A stretch of DNA of 64,000 nt, taken from Corallococcus caeni (GTDB taxonomy: Bacteria > Myxococcota > Myxococcia > Myxococcales > Myxococcaceae). Shown one piece after another: positions 1 to 12,861 of the stretch. Below the pieces are notes generated by a model. It was not told where the DNA came from. It made no database searches and saw only the letters and a program-made list of their open reading frames with translations. The stretch is taken from the NCBI RefSeq assembly GCF_036245865.1, contig NZ_BTTW01000006.1, forward strand, positions 310,001 to 374,000, given 5' to 3'. The first letter of the stretch is position 1; every line of letters starts with the position of its first letter. Position numbers and translations under genes: made by a program.

Positions 1-1
1 G

Positions 2-2469
2 CCGGTGGCGCCGCGGCAGTACGCGAGCATCCTCAAGCACGGCCTGGAGCGGCTGGAGAAGCAGCTGGGCGCGGAGTCGCCGCACCTGGTGGAGCTGCTC
101 TCCATCCTGACGGCGCTGGAGCACCTGCCGCCGCGCACGGAGGTGAGCCCGGCGAAGGTCATCGAGCGGCACCGCGAGAAGGAGGTCATCAAGCGGCGGC
201 TGGGCGCGGTGGTGGCGGACAGCGCGGAGCTGGCGGCGTACGTGGAGGAGAACGTCCGGGTGTTCAACGGCACGCCCGGCAACGTGCGCTCCTTCGACAT
301 GCTGGACGCGCTGCTGCAGGGGTGCAGCTACCGGCTGGCGCATTGGCGCGTGGCGGGCGAGGAGATCAACTACCGCCGCTTCTTCGACATCAACGGCCTG
401 GCGGCCATCCGCGTGGAGGACCCGGACGTCTTCCAGGAAGCGCACCAGCTCATCTTCGACTGGCTGCGCGAGGACCGCGTCACGGGCCTGCGCATCGACC
501 ACCCGGACGGCCTCTTCGACCCCACCGCGTACTTCCTGGACCTGCAGGAGCGCTTCTTCGTGGAGCGCGCGCGGGCGCGGTTCAACGCGGGGAAGCAGGA
601 CGGAGATGACTCGCGGTGGACGGAGGTGGAGTCGCTCTTGCGCGCGAAGTGGCGGCGCGAGGTGATGGACACGCCGGACAGCCCGCTGCGCAAGGCGCTC
701 TTCGTGGCGGTGGAGAAGATTCAGGGCGGCCGCGAGCGCATCCCGGACGCGTGGGCGGTGCACGGCACCACCGGCTACCGCTTCGCCAACGCGGTGAGCG
801 GCCTGTTCGTGCACCCGGCCGCGGAGGCGCACCTGACGGAGACGTACGAGCGCTTCGCGGGCGGCACGCAGGACTTCGCGGAGCTCGTGTACCAGAAGAA
901 GCTGCTCATCATGCGCGTGAGCATGGCCAGCGAAATCAACGTGCTGGCGCACGAGCTCAACCGCATCTCGGAGATGAACCGCCGCACGCGCGACTTCACG
1001 CTCAACAGCCTGCGGCGCGCGCTGGTGGAGTTCATCGCGCTGTTCCCCGTCTACCGCACCTACGTGGACGGCTGGCGCGCGGAGCTGGACGTGCGCGACG
1101 TGCAGTACATCGAGTGGACCCTCCAGCGCGCCAAGGAGCGCAACCCCAACACCAACGCGTCCATCTTCGACTTCCTGCGCGACATCCTCCTGGGCCGCTA
1201 CCCGGAGCACGTGGGGGACGACGAGAAGGCGGTGATGCTGAGATTCGCGATGAAGCTCCAGCAGGTGACGGGCCCCGTCATGGCCAAGGGCCTGGAGGAC
1301 ACCGTCTTCTACATCTACAACCGGTTGGTGAGCCTCAACGAGGTGGGCGGCGAGCCGGAGCACTTCGGCATGCGCGCCACCACCTTCCACCTGCGCAACC
1401 AGGAGCGCGCGGAGCGCTGGCCGGCGAGCATGCTCACCTCCAGCACCCACGACACCAAGCGCAGCGAGGACGTGCGCGCGCGCATCAACGTCCTCACGGA
1501 GCTGCCGGAGGTCTGGCGGGAGCGGGCGCGCGCCTGGGCGGACCTCACGCAGCCCTTCGTCAGCCACCTGCCTGGCGGCCCCGCGCCGTCGTCCAACGAC
1601 GTCTACCTCTTCTTCCAGACGGTGGTGGGCGCGTGGCCCATGGGCGAGCACGTGCCCCAGGCCGAGCTCCAGGAGTTCCACCGCCGCGTGCGCGAGTACA
1701 TGGCCAAGGCCATCAAGGAGGCCAAGGTCCGCACGTCGTGGACCAACCCGGACGGCGCCTATGACGACGCGATGGCGCGCTTCGTGGACGCGTGCTTCGA
1801 CCCCGCGAAGAGCCAGGCCTTCCTGGACGACGTGAAGGCCTTCAAGCGCCGCATCGAGCGCGCGGGCCAGCACAACGCGCTGGGGCAGCTGCTGTTGAAG
1901 CTGGCCTCGCCCGGCGTGGCGGACACGTACCAGGGCTGCGAGCTGTGGGACCTGTCGCTGGTGGACCCGGACAACCGCCGGCCGGTGGACTACGCCCTGC
2001 GCGAGCGGCTGCTCACGGCGCTGGACGCCGCGGCGGCGAAGGACCGGCCCGGCCTGTGCGCCCGGCTGGGCCAGGACATGGACGACGGGCAGGTGAAGCT
2101 CTTCGTCCTGGCGGAGGCGCTGCGGCTGCGCCAGAAGTACGCGGACCTGTTCCGCATGGGCGGCTACGAGGCGCTGGAGCTGTCCGGGCCGCGCTCGCCC
2201 GCGGCCGTGGGCTTCGCGCGCACGCACGGTGACAGCGTGCTGATTGCCTGCGCGCCGCGTTACACCCTGGAGGCGCTGGAGTCCGGGGGCCTGGCGCAAG
2301 CGTACGACGGTACGTTCCTGAACCTTCCGGAGGCATATGCGGGCATGATGTTCCGCAATGTCTTCACCGGGCGCCCCGTCCGTCCCCAGCAGGGGCCGGG
2401 AGGCGTGGGGCTGGCCCTGGGGCCGCTCCTCGCGGAGTTCCCGGTGGTGCTGCTGGAGAGGAGCACTGG

Positions 2470-2473
<4 letters not shown>
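2..2473 (+). CDS. treY: Maltooligosyltrehalose synthase, 5'-truncated by the window edge
   Basis: Cytoplasmic GH13 enzyme that turns the reducing-end maltose unit of a maltodextrin into a trehalosyl end. The reading frame is open to the first base, so the true start lies upstream and the GTG at position 5 is internal. Family signatures seen: FDINGLAAIR, RIDHPDGL, a KGLEDTVFY segment and STHDTKRSEDVRARI. The C-terminal part has the TYQGCELWDLSLVDPDNRRPVD stretch in pieces, typical of TreY. At least 823 residues are present, close to the full family length. The stop overlaps the glgX start by 4 bp (ATGA), so the two are translationally coupled. A treZ partner is expected nearby but is not in view. 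Confidence 0.93.
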
Positions 2474-4614
<2,141 letters not shown>

Positions 4615-4649
4615 CCGCCGGGGCCGTCCCGGAGTAGGCAGCGGGCGTG

Positions 4650-5642
4650 ATGACTCAGACACTCTGGCCCTGGGTGGGCTTCAACGTCTTCGTCCTGGCG
4701 ATGCTCGCCCTGGACCTGGGGCTGTTCCACCGCAAGGAGCACGCGGTGTCGTCGAAGGAGGCGACGCTGTGGACGCTCGTGTGGGTGAGCATCAGCCTCG
4801 CGTTCTGCGGGGGCATCCTGCACTACGGCGGCAAGGGCCCGGCGCTGGAGTGGCTGACGGCGTACGTCGTGGAGTACGCGCTGTCGGTCGACAACCTCTT
4901 CGTCTTCCTGATGGTGTTCGGCTACTTCCGGGTGCCGCCGCAGCACCAGCACCGGGTGCTCTTCTGGGGCATCCTGGGCGCGTTCGTGATGCGCGCGGTG
5001 CTCATCGTCGCGGGCACGGCGCTGGTGGCCCGCTTCGAGTGGCTCATCTTCCTGTTCGGCGCGTTCCTCGTCTACACGGCCTCCAAGATGCTGTGGTCCA
5101 AGGACGACGACGACGTGGACCCGGAGGCGGGCTTCATCGTGAGGATGTCCCGGCGCCTGTTGCCGGTGGCGCGCCAGGGGGAAGGCAGCCGCTTCTTCAT
5201 CACCGAGGACGGCCGGCGCAAGGTGACGCCGCTGTTCATCGTGCTGATGGTGGTGGAGGCCACGGACCTGCTCTTCGCCATGGACTCCATCCCGGCGGTG
5301 CTGGGCATCAGCAAGGACCCCTTCATCATCTACACGTCCAACGTCTGCGCCATCCTGGGCCTGCGCTCGCTGTTCTTCGTCGTCTCCAGCCTGATGGAGA
5401 AGTTCCACCTGCTGAAGGCCGCCCTGGGCGTCATCCTGGCCTTCGTGGGCGTGAAGATGCTCATCGAGCACTGGTACAAGATTCCCATCGGCATCTCGCT
5501 GGCGGTGATTGGCGGGTGCCTGCTGGTGGCCATCCTCGCGTCGCTGGTGTTCCCCAAGCCTCCGGAAGGGGAGAAGCCCTCCCCGGTGGCGGAGGCGGAC
5601 AAGGCGCCGGACGCGGCGGCCCGGGAGCAGGAGCGCGGCTGA
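4650..5642 (+). CDS. TerC/Alx family integral membrane protein
   Basis: Polytopic inner-membrane protein of 330 aa with about nine hydrophobic segments. It carries the two hallmark acidic membrane motifs of the TerC family: EYALSVDNLFVF near residue 75 and VEATDLLFAMDSIPAV near 205. Members such as Alx and MeeF/MeeY have been linked to manganese export and metal loading of exported proteins; a role here is inferred from the family only. ATG at 4650 is preferred over the GTG one codon upstream. The C-terminal 30 residues are a charged cytoplasmic tail. It lies 35 bp after glgX, so read-through transcription is possible. Confidence 0.88.
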   Translation: MTQTLWPWVGFNVFVLAMLALDLGLFHRKEHAVSSKEATLWTLVWVSISLAFCGGILHYGGKGPALEWLTAYVVEYALSVDNLFVFLMVFGYFRVPPQHQHRVLFWGILGAFVMRAVLIVAGTALVARFEWLIFLFGAFLVYTASKMLWSKDDDDVDPEAGFIVRMSRRLLPVARQGEGSRFFITEDGRRKVTPLFIVLMVVEATDLLFAMDSIPAVLGISKDPFIIYTSNVCAILGLRSLFFVVSSLMEKFHLLKAALGVILAFVGVKMLIEHWYKIPIGISLAVIGGCLLVAILASLVFPKPPEGEKPSPVAEADKAPDAAAREQERG

Positions 5643-5700
5643 CGGGCGGGGCCCTGCGTTTCGCTTGCATCAGGCGGGAGTCGCTGCCAAGTCTCCCGCC

Positions 5701-6084
5701 ATGTCCACCGCCACCACTGATGGCATCCGCGTCACCGTGGAGCCGACCTTCTGGCCGGAGCGCAGCACGCCCGAGTCCGGGCAGTTCGCCTTCATGTACA
5801 AGGTGGAGCTGTTCAACGAAGGCACCGTGCCGGCGCAGCTGCGCTCGCGGCACTGGGTCATCACCGATGCCCAGGGGCACGTGGACGAGGTGAGGGGCGA
5901 GGGCGTGGTCGGCCGTCAGCCGCACCTCAAGCCGGGCGAGCGGTTCGAGTACACGAGCTGGGCGATGCTGCGCACGCCCTTCGGCACCATGCGCGGCACC
6001 TACGAGATGGAGCGCCCGGACGGCACGCGCTTCGAGGCGCGCATCGCCGAGTTCGCGCTCACGCTGCCGCACGCGCTGCACTGA
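5701..6084 (+). CDS. apaG: ApaG domain protein (DUF525)
   Basis: Small protein of 127 aa formed by a single ApaG immunoglobulin-like beta-sandwich. Family signatures are the N-terminal VTVEPTFWPERS segment, RSRHWVITDAQGHVDEVRGEGVVG, the LKPGERFEYTS loop and GTMRGTYEM. ApaG proteins bind nucleotides and were first tied to Co/Mg resistance and Ap4A metabolism in enterobacteria, but the biochemical role is poorly defined. The ATG at 5701 gives exactly the family length. It is followed 20 bp later by hemH on the same strand. Confidence 0.92.
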   Translation: MSTATTDGIRVTVEPTFWPERSTPESGQFAFMYKVELFNEGTVPAQLRSRHWVITDAQGHVDEVRGEGVVGRQPHLKPGERFEYTSWAMLRTPFGTMRGTYEMERPDGTRFEARIAEFALTLPHALH

Positions 6085-6104
6085 AGTCGCCGGAGAGTTC
6101 GCGC

Positions 6105-7226
<1,122 letters not shown>

Positions 7227-8247
7227 CGGGCGTGAGGCGGGCCTGGTAGGTGCCCGCGGGCAGGCTCACGGCGGGCTGGGCGGGGCCGGTGAGGGACGTG
7301 GACAGGGTGCCCTGCCAGGAGCGCCACTGGCCGGCGTTCACCAGGAACTCGCCCTTGCCGGTGACCTTCACGGTGGCGCCCAGCTCGGTGCCTTCCGGCT
7401 GCGCGGCGGGGGCGGGCGCTTCGGCCGGCTCGGTGGTGGTCAGCTCCATGGCTCCGCCTTCGGCGCCCATCTGGCGCGGGCTCTTCTTGGCGGCGGCCTG
7501 GGGAGGACGCGCGGCGCTGAGGGTGCCGCCGAACTGCTCCACGAGGTCGTACTCGAGCGTGGCCACCTGCTCGCCGTTGTCGCCCGGGGTGACGGAGACG
7601 AGCTTCACGCGGTTGTGGCGCTCGCCGCCGGGGGCGCGGCGGAACAGGGTGCCCAGGGCGTCCGGCGTGGTGAGCTCGGTGCCCAGGGACCACGTCTCGC
7701 CGGGGCGCACGGGGTCGCGCGGTAGCTCCAGCACCAGCGTGGCCAGGTTGCGCGCGGGGCCCTGGAGCCCGTCGATGATGAAGCCGCGGTCGCTGAACGT
7801 GGCGTCCTCAGGCGCGCCGCCGCCGGGCGTCACGCGCAGCTGGCGCTCGCCGGTTTTGTCCAGCTGGAGCACGTAGGTGTACTCGGTGGGGAAGGCGGTG
7901 CTCGCGGCGGTGGCCTTGGGGGCGGCGTCGGCGGCGTCCGCCTTGGCGCCCTTCTTCTTCTTGTCGGCCTTGGCGGGCTTCTCCGCCGGGGCGGACTCGG
8001 GGGCGGGCGCGTTGCGGTCCAGCGCGAGGTCCAGGCGGAAGGAGACGGGGACGTCCTGGACGAGCTTCCAGCGCAGCACGACGGCGTCCTTGGGGACGGC
8101 GGGCGCGGCGGGGGCGGGAGCGGCCTCCTCGGGCGCGGGCGCGGTGGCACCCGGCGGGCGCGGGATGGGCTCCATCTTGCCCGGCGCCTCCTGCTTGCAG
8201 GCGGTGAAGGCGAGGGCGACGACCAGACCGGACAGACTTCGCTTCAC

Positions 8248-8548
8248 GGGGACACTCCTGGGTGACCGTCGCGGGATAGCGGAGCGGACGGCGGATGTAC
8301 AAGGGAGAACGGGCCATGACGCGGCCCGCCGGGATTGGCGCTTCCAGGCTGGCGGATGTCTGGTCCCCCTCTCCAGGGAGAGAGCCTGGGCGAGCGGGTG
8401 CCTTGACCGCAAGCCCCCTGGTGCGGCCAGTGACCCGGCTGCCGGAGTTCCTTCGTATTCCTCTATGTCCGCACGCCCCGAAGCGCGGGGGCTGCATGCG
8501 ATGGGGCCTCCATGGGGAGAGACCCGTGGCTGGAAACGGAGTGATGGG
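8248..8548. other. Divergent intergenic region between two lipoprotein genes
   Basis: About 300 bp separate the GTG start of the minus-strand lipoprotein and the ATG of the plus-strand lipoprotein. It should hold both promoters. I could not pick convincing -35/-10 boxes. A small perfect palindrome, CTCTCC-AG-GGAGAG, sits near 8370-8383. Nothing else stands out. Confidence 0.5.
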
Positions 8549-9250
8549 ATGAGTCTCAGGGCGTTGGGCATGGTGGCGGTGTTGGGGCTGTCGGCGGGCT
8601 GTGCGTCGTCGGGGAAGCCCACCGCGCTGGAGCGGCGGCAGGCGGTTCGCGAATCGATGGACAGGACCTACCGGAGCACGGAGGGTTTCCAGGCGGCCCG
8701 TTGGGGGATGACGCCGGAGGAGGTCCGCGCCGCGCTGCCCGAGGCGAGCGTGGGCCCGGACGGAACGCTGCGGATGAAGACGACCATCGCGGAGGTGCCA
8801 GCGGAGGTGGCGCTGGGGTTCCTGGACAACCGGCTGGCGGCGGTGGACGTGTTCTTCCAGGACGTGGCGGACCTGCGCACCTTCCACGCGGTGATGCGGG
8901 ACCTGCTCACGCGCAAGTACGGCGAGCCGAGGACGCGCCTGGATGTGGCGCGGGAGTTGAAGTGGCAGAAGCTGCCCACGCGCTTCGCTGCGGACCTGAC
9001 ACCCGTGGAGGACGTGGCGGCCGCCGTGACCGTCCAGGCAATGGAGGGCGCGTTGTCCTCCCAGGGGCGGCCCAAGCTGATCAGCCGCTGGACCACGCTG
9101 GAAAGCCACGTGAACCTGACGCAGTGGTCGCTGCTGTCCCGGGGCGTCGTGGCCATCCAGTACGAGTCCGCGAAGTACGCGCCCAGGCGTGCGGACCTGG
9201 TCGGGCGCTACAGCACGAAGGCACGGCAGGACCTGGTCAAGGACCTCTGA
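8549..9250 (+). CDS. Lipoprotein of unknown function
   Basis: Predicted lipoprotein of 233 aa. ATG at 8549 is selected because it directly precedes a short signal peptide ending in the lipobox GLSAGC; the open frame further upstream has no signal sequence. The mature part has a RWGMTPEEVRAALPEA motif followed by GFLDNRLAAVDVFF. That resembles periplasmic domains that measure how a stored value changes, but I cannot name a family with confidence. There are no obvious catalytic residues. It is followed by a palindromic repeat element and a convergent gene. Confidence 0.75.
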   Translation: MSLRALGMVAVLGLSAGCASSGKPTALERRQAVRESMDRTYRSTEGFQAARWGMTPEEVRAALPEASVGPDGTLRMKTTIAEVPAEVALGFLDNRLAAVDVFFQDVADLRTFHAVMRDLLTRKYGEPRTRLDVARELKWQKLPTRFAADLTPVEDVAAAVTVQAMEGALSSQGRPKLISRWTTLESHVNLTQWSLLSRGVVAIQYESAKYAPRRADLVGRYSTKARQDLVKDL

Positions 9251-9412
9251 ACCGCCTCAAGCCTTCGGACACGGATGTCGTCCCCGTGAATGAGAAGGTG
9301 AGAAACCCGGATGGGGCTCCCCGGCAGCGGCGCACTCCACGAACTGGTCCGACAGTCGGACAGGTTTGGAGGGTTGCGGCAGCGGAAACCTGTCCGACTG
9401 TCGGACCAGTTT
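9251..9412 (+). repeat. Palindromic repeat element, copy A (leader plus two palindromes)
   Basis: Lies between convergent genes. A leader of about 90 bp starts at the stop codon of the upstream gene and contains ATGAGAAGGTGAGA near 9291. Two palindromic units follow, 9342-9367 and 9386-9411. Each has a GTCCGAC/GTCGGAC core, and the two are exact reverse complements of one another over 26 bp with an 18-nt loop, so the transcript could form one long hairpin on either strand. The same leader recurs at 47.2 kb and, less clearly, at 36.4 kb. A role as a bidirectional terminator or 3'-end stabiliser is inferred. Confidence 0.8.
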
Positions 9413-9459
9413 GGATGACCGCGTCGGGCGGGAGGCGGGGCCGGATGGATGGCCGGGGC

Positions 9460-10419
9460 TTAGCGGGGCGCCGCCGCGCGGGACAGGCGGTCTCGCACGG
9501 CGATGCCCAGGCCGCTCGCGGTGGGCAGACAGGCCACGAGGATGTCGTGGCCCTGTTCGTCGGCTTCCCTGAGCCGCGCGTAGAGGACTCGCGCGGCCTC
9601 CGCCGGTTCTCCCGGCACGTCGAAGCGCTGCACTTCCTTCGGCAATGACAGGGACGCGGGGCCCAGCACACCCACCCGCAGACCCTGTGCACGCAGGGCT
9701 TCCACCCGCTGCACTGCTTCACCCGGCTCCGCGAGCACCACGCCCGCCCGGGGCGCGTAGTGCGAGGCCAGCGAACCGGATACTCGCACCGTCTCAGAGG
9801 TCCGCACCGGCACCTTGCGCCCCAGCACCCGCTCCACGTCCTCCGTCGCCAGGCCTCCGGGCCTGAGAATCGCCGGGGCTCCGGAGGACAGGTCGACGAT
9901 GGTCGACTCCACGCCCACCGTGGATGGACCTCCGTCCAGCACCAGGTCCACGTCGCTGCCCAGGTCCCGCTGCACGTGCTCCGCTGTCGTCGGGCTCACC
10001 CGGCCGAAGCGGTTGGCGCTGGGCGCGGCCACGCCTCCGCCCAGCCGCTGAAGCACCTCCAGCGCCACGGAGTGTCCCGGCACCCGCAGCGCCACCGTGT
10101 CCTGGCCTCCCGTCACCGCGTCCGTGGCCCTGGACGTGCGTGGCAGCACCAGCGTCAGGGGGCCCGGCCAGAAGGCCCTGGCCAGCGCCTTCGCTTCGTC
10201 CGGCACTATGCGGGCCCACTCGGACAGGTGCTCCGCGCCCGGGATGTGGACGATGAGCGGATGGGTCGCCGGCCGGCCCTTGATGGCGAAAACACGACGC
10301 ACGGCCAGCTCGTCCTCGGCGTTGGCCGCGAGGCCGTAGACCGTCTCTGTTGGCAGGGCGATGACACCGCCGCGTCGCAGCAATTCGACTGCACGGTCCA
10401 GGAGGTCGGGAGTAAGCAT
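9460..10419 (-). CDS. L-threonylcarbamoyladenylate synthase (Sua5/YrdC/TsaC type)
   Basis: Makes threonylcarbamoyl-AMP from threonine, bicarbonate and ATP, the first step of the t6A modification at position 37 of ANN-decoding tRNAs. The 319-aa length is the long Sua5 form: a YrdC domain (about 1-190) with ALPTETVYGLA, KGRPATHPL and SANRFGRVSPTTAEHV, then a linker and a Rossmann-like Sua5 C-terminal domain (LASHYAPRAGVVL onward). It is divergent from the epimerase gene, with only 32 bp between the start codons. Its 3' end faces repeat copy A. Confidence 0.93.
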   Translation of the reverse strand: MLTPDLLDRAVELLRRGGVIALPTETVYGLAANAEDELAVRRVFAIKGRPATHPLIVHIPGAEHLSEWARIVPDEAKALARAFWPGPLTLVLPRTSRATDAVTGGQDTVALRVPGHSVALEVLQRLGGGVAAPSANRFGRVSPTTAEHVQRDLGSDVDLVLDGGPSTVGVESTIVDLSSGAPAILRPGGLATEDVERVLGRKVPVRTSETVRVSGSLASHYAPRAGVVLAEPGEAVQRVEALRAQGLRVGVLGPASLSLPKEVQRFDVPGEPAEAARVLYARLREADEQGHDILVACLPTASGLGIAVRDRLSRAAAPR

Positions 10420-10451
10420 GCTCGGTTCGCACTGTCTCCCCAGGAGAAACC

Positions 10452-11867
10452 ATGGGCAAGTCGCACGTTTTCGAGGCGCGCAGCCAGATGCCTGTCCCCG
10501 CCGCTGACCTCTTCTCCTGGCACACCCGCGAGGGAGCTTTCGAACGCCTGTCGCCCCCCTGGGAGACGGCGGAGGTCGTGGACCGCACCGGCGACGGCAT
10601 CCGCCCCGGCGCCCGCGTCGTCGTCAAACTCCACCTGGGCCCCATCCCCCAGCGCATGGTCGCCGAGCACACCGCCTACGTGGAGGGCTCCTCCTTCCAG
10701 GACACCCAGCGAGAAGGCCCCTTCGCGAAGTGGATCCACGACCACCGCATGAGCCCCTCCGGCCCCCAGGCCTCCGTCCTGGAGGACGCCATCCAGTACG
10801 AGCTGCCCGTGGGCACGCTCGGGGACACCTTCGGCGGCGGCTATGCGCGCAAGCGCCTGGAGCGCATGTTCGCGTACCGCCACTCGCTCACCCGCGCGGA
10901 CCTGCGCCGCCATGCGGCGTTCGCCTCCCAGGGCCCGCTCACCGTGGCCATTAGCGGTGCGTCCGGCATGCTGGGCTCCGCGCTGTCGTCGTTCCTCACC
11001 ACCGGCGGCCACAGCGTGAAGCGGCTGGTGCGCGGCCGGGCGAACCCGGCTCGCGGGGACATCTCCTGGGCTCCCGACAAGGGCACCGTCGACGCGGCGG
11101 GCCTGGAGGGCGTGGACGCGGTGGTGCACCTGTCCGGCTCCAACGTGGGCGAGGGCCGGTGGACCGAGGAGCGCAAGCAGGAGATCCTCAAGAGCCGCAC
11201 GGAGAGCACCCGGCTGCTGTGTGAAACGCTGGCCCGCGCCACCCGCAAGCCGCGCGTACTCATCTGCGCCTCCGCCGTCGGCTACTACGGCAGCCGGGGC
11301 GATGAAGAGGTCACCGAGGCGTCCTCCTCCGGCGACGGCTTCCTCGCGGATGTCACGCGCCAGTGGGAGGCCTCCACCCAGGCCGCCGAGGACGCGGGCA
11401 TCCGCGTGGTGCACCTGCGCATCGGCGTGGTGCTGGATGCTCGCGGCGGGGCGCTCGCGAAGCTGGCGCTCGCGACCCAGGCGGGCGGCGGCGGGCCCGT
11501 GGCCTCCGGCCGTCAGTGGATGAGCTGGGTGTCGCTGGAGGACGTGCTGGGCCTCATCCAGTTCTCCATCTTCACCCCGTCCATCCAGGGGCCGGTCAAC
11601 GCCGTGTCCCCGAACGCGGTGCGACAGGGGGAGCTGGCGAAGGTGCTCGGCAAGGTGCTCCACCGTCCCGCGGTGTTCCCGCTGCCCGCCACCGTGGTGA
11701 AGACCGTGTTCGGGCAGATGGGCGAGGAGACCCTGCTGTCCAGCACCCATGCGCTGCCCACCGTGGCGCAGGCGAACGGCTTTCCCTTCCTCCTGCCCGA
11801 CCTGGAGGGGGCGCTGCGCTTCACGCTGGGCCGCACCACCGACGGCGCGGAATACCGCCACGGGTGA
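10452..11867 (+). CDS. SRPBCC domain fused to a TIGR01777-type NAD-dependent epimerase
   Basis: Two-domain protein of 471 aa. Residues about 1-160 form an SRPBCC (START-like ligand-binding) domain, with PWETAEVVDRTGDGIRPGARV and the FGGGYARKRLERMF ending. Residues from about 165 form an extended short-chain dehydrogenase of the YfcH/TIGR01777 group, with nucleotide-binding GASGMLGSALSSFL, SAVGYYGSRGDE and VHLRIGVVL. The fused architecture is known in this family; substrate and pathway are not. The gene is divergent from the Sua5 gene and has its own RBS (AGGAGAAACC before the ATG). Confidence 0.88.
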   Translation: MGKSHVFEARSQMPVPAADLFSWHTREGAFERLSPPWETAEVVDRTGDGIRPGARVVVKLHLGPIPQRMVAEHTAYVEGSSFQDTQREGPFAKWIHDHRMSPSGPQASVLEDAIQYELPVGTLGDTFGGGYARKRLERMFAYRHSLTRADLRRHAAFASQGPLTVAISGASGMLGSALSSFLTTGGHSVKRLVRGRANPARGDISWAPDKGTVDAAGLEGVDAVVHLSGSNVGEGRWTEERKQEILKSRTESTRLLCETLARATRKPRVLICASAVGYYGSRGDEEVTEASSSGDGFLADVTRQWEASTQAAEDAGIRVVHLRIGVVLDARGGALAKLALATQAGGGGPVASGRQWMSWVSLEDVLGLIQFSIFTPSIQGPVNAVSPNAVRQGELAKVLGKVLHRPAVFPLPATVVKTVFGQMGEETLLSSTHALPTVAQANGFPFLLPDLEGALRFTLGRTTDGAEYRHG

Positions 11868-11937
11868 GCCCGGCGCTTGACACTCCTCGGGAGGGGCGAC
11901 AGAAGTGCGCCGCTTCCCCTCGCTTCGAGGAGTCCTG

Positions 11938-12861
11938 ATGATCCAGGTCGAAGGGCTGACGAAGTTCTACGGCGAGCACGCGGCCATCCGGGACCTGGCC
12001 TTCACCATCGGCCAGGGTGAGGTCATCGGCTTCCTGGGCCTCAACGGCGCAGGCAAGTCGACGACGCTCAAGATTCTCGGGTGCGTGCTGCTGCCCACCT
12101 CGGGCCGCGTCGTCATCGACGGGCACGACGTGGTGAGCCAGTCCCACGAGGTGCGCCAGCGCATCGGCTACCTGCCGGACGTGCCCCCCGTGTACGAGGA
12201 GATGACGGTGGGCGAGTACCTGGCCTACGTCGCCCGGCTGCGCGACGTGCCCGCGAAGGCCACCGCGTCCCACGTGGGCGAGGCCGAGGAGAAGACCGGC
12301 CTGCGCGACGTGCACGGCGAGGTCATCTCCACGCTGAGCCACGGCTACCGCCAGCGCGTGGGGCTGGCGCAGGCGCTGGTGCACAAGCCCGCGCTGCTCA
12401 TCCTCGACGAGCCGACCAGCGGATTGGATCCGCTTCAAATCGTGGAGATGCGCGACGTCATCCGCGGCCTCAAGGGCGCGCACACGGTGCTCGTGTCCAG
12501 CCACATCCTCCCGGAGATTTCGCAGACGTGTGACCGGCTGCTCATCATCCACAAGGGCACGCTGCTGGCGCAGGGCAGCGAGGAGGAGCTGTCGCGCGCG
12601 CTGGGCGGTCCGTCCATCGTGCTGGAGGTGCGGGGCGACCGGGCGCGGGCGCTGGAAGCATTGCAGGGCTTCGGCGCGGTGGAGGTGCGGGAAGGGAACG
12701 GGGTGCTGGCCCTGAAGGTCGCGGCGGCGCCGGACCTGCGGCCCCAGGTGGCGCGAGCGGTGGTGGGCGCGGGCCTGGAGCTGTTGCGGCTGGACGCGAA
12801 CGAGGGACAGCTGGAGGCGCTGTTCTTGCGCCTGACGCACGGGCAGGAGGTGAAGGCGTGA
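11938..12861 (+). CDS. ABC transporter ATP-binding protein (GldA-like)
   Basis: ATPase subunit of 307 aa. Walker A GLNGAGKST, signature LSHGYRQRVG and Walker B LLILDEPTSGLD are all intact. The C-terminal 90 residues form the accessory domain common in ABC-2 drug, polysaccharide or Gld-type ATPases. The ATG at 11938 is preferred to an upstream GTG because GAGGAG lies 5 nt before it. It overlaps the next gene by 4 bp (GTGA). It is the first gene of a four-gene operon (ATPase, permease, GldG-like, DUF4340-like) found widely in bacteria with uncertain cargo. Confidence 0.93.
   Translation: MIQVEGLTKFYGEHAAIRDLAFTIGQGEVIGFLGLNGAGKSTTLKILGCVLLPTSGRVVIDGHDVVSQSHEVRQRIGYLPDVPPVYEEMTVGEYLAYVARLRDVPAKATASHVGEAEEKTGLRDVHGEVISTLSHGYRQRVGLAQALVHKPALLILDEPTSGLDPLQIVEMRDVIRGLKGAHTVLVSSHILPEISQTCDRLLIIHKGTLLAQGSEEELSRALGGPSIVLEVRGDRARALEALQGFGAVEVREGNGVLALKVAAAPDLRPQVARAVVGAGLELLRLDANEGQLEALFLRLTHGQEVKA

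Noticed and set aside
8370-8383. CTCTCC-AG-GGAGAG palindrome in the 8.3 kb gap
   Set aside because: Too short and common in GC-rich DNA to claim as an operator; noted in the intergenic entry only.
11877-11905. A consensus TTGACA upstream of the GldA-like operon
   Set aside because: No acceptable -10 sequence follows at 16-18 bp (CAGAAG), so it may be a chance match.
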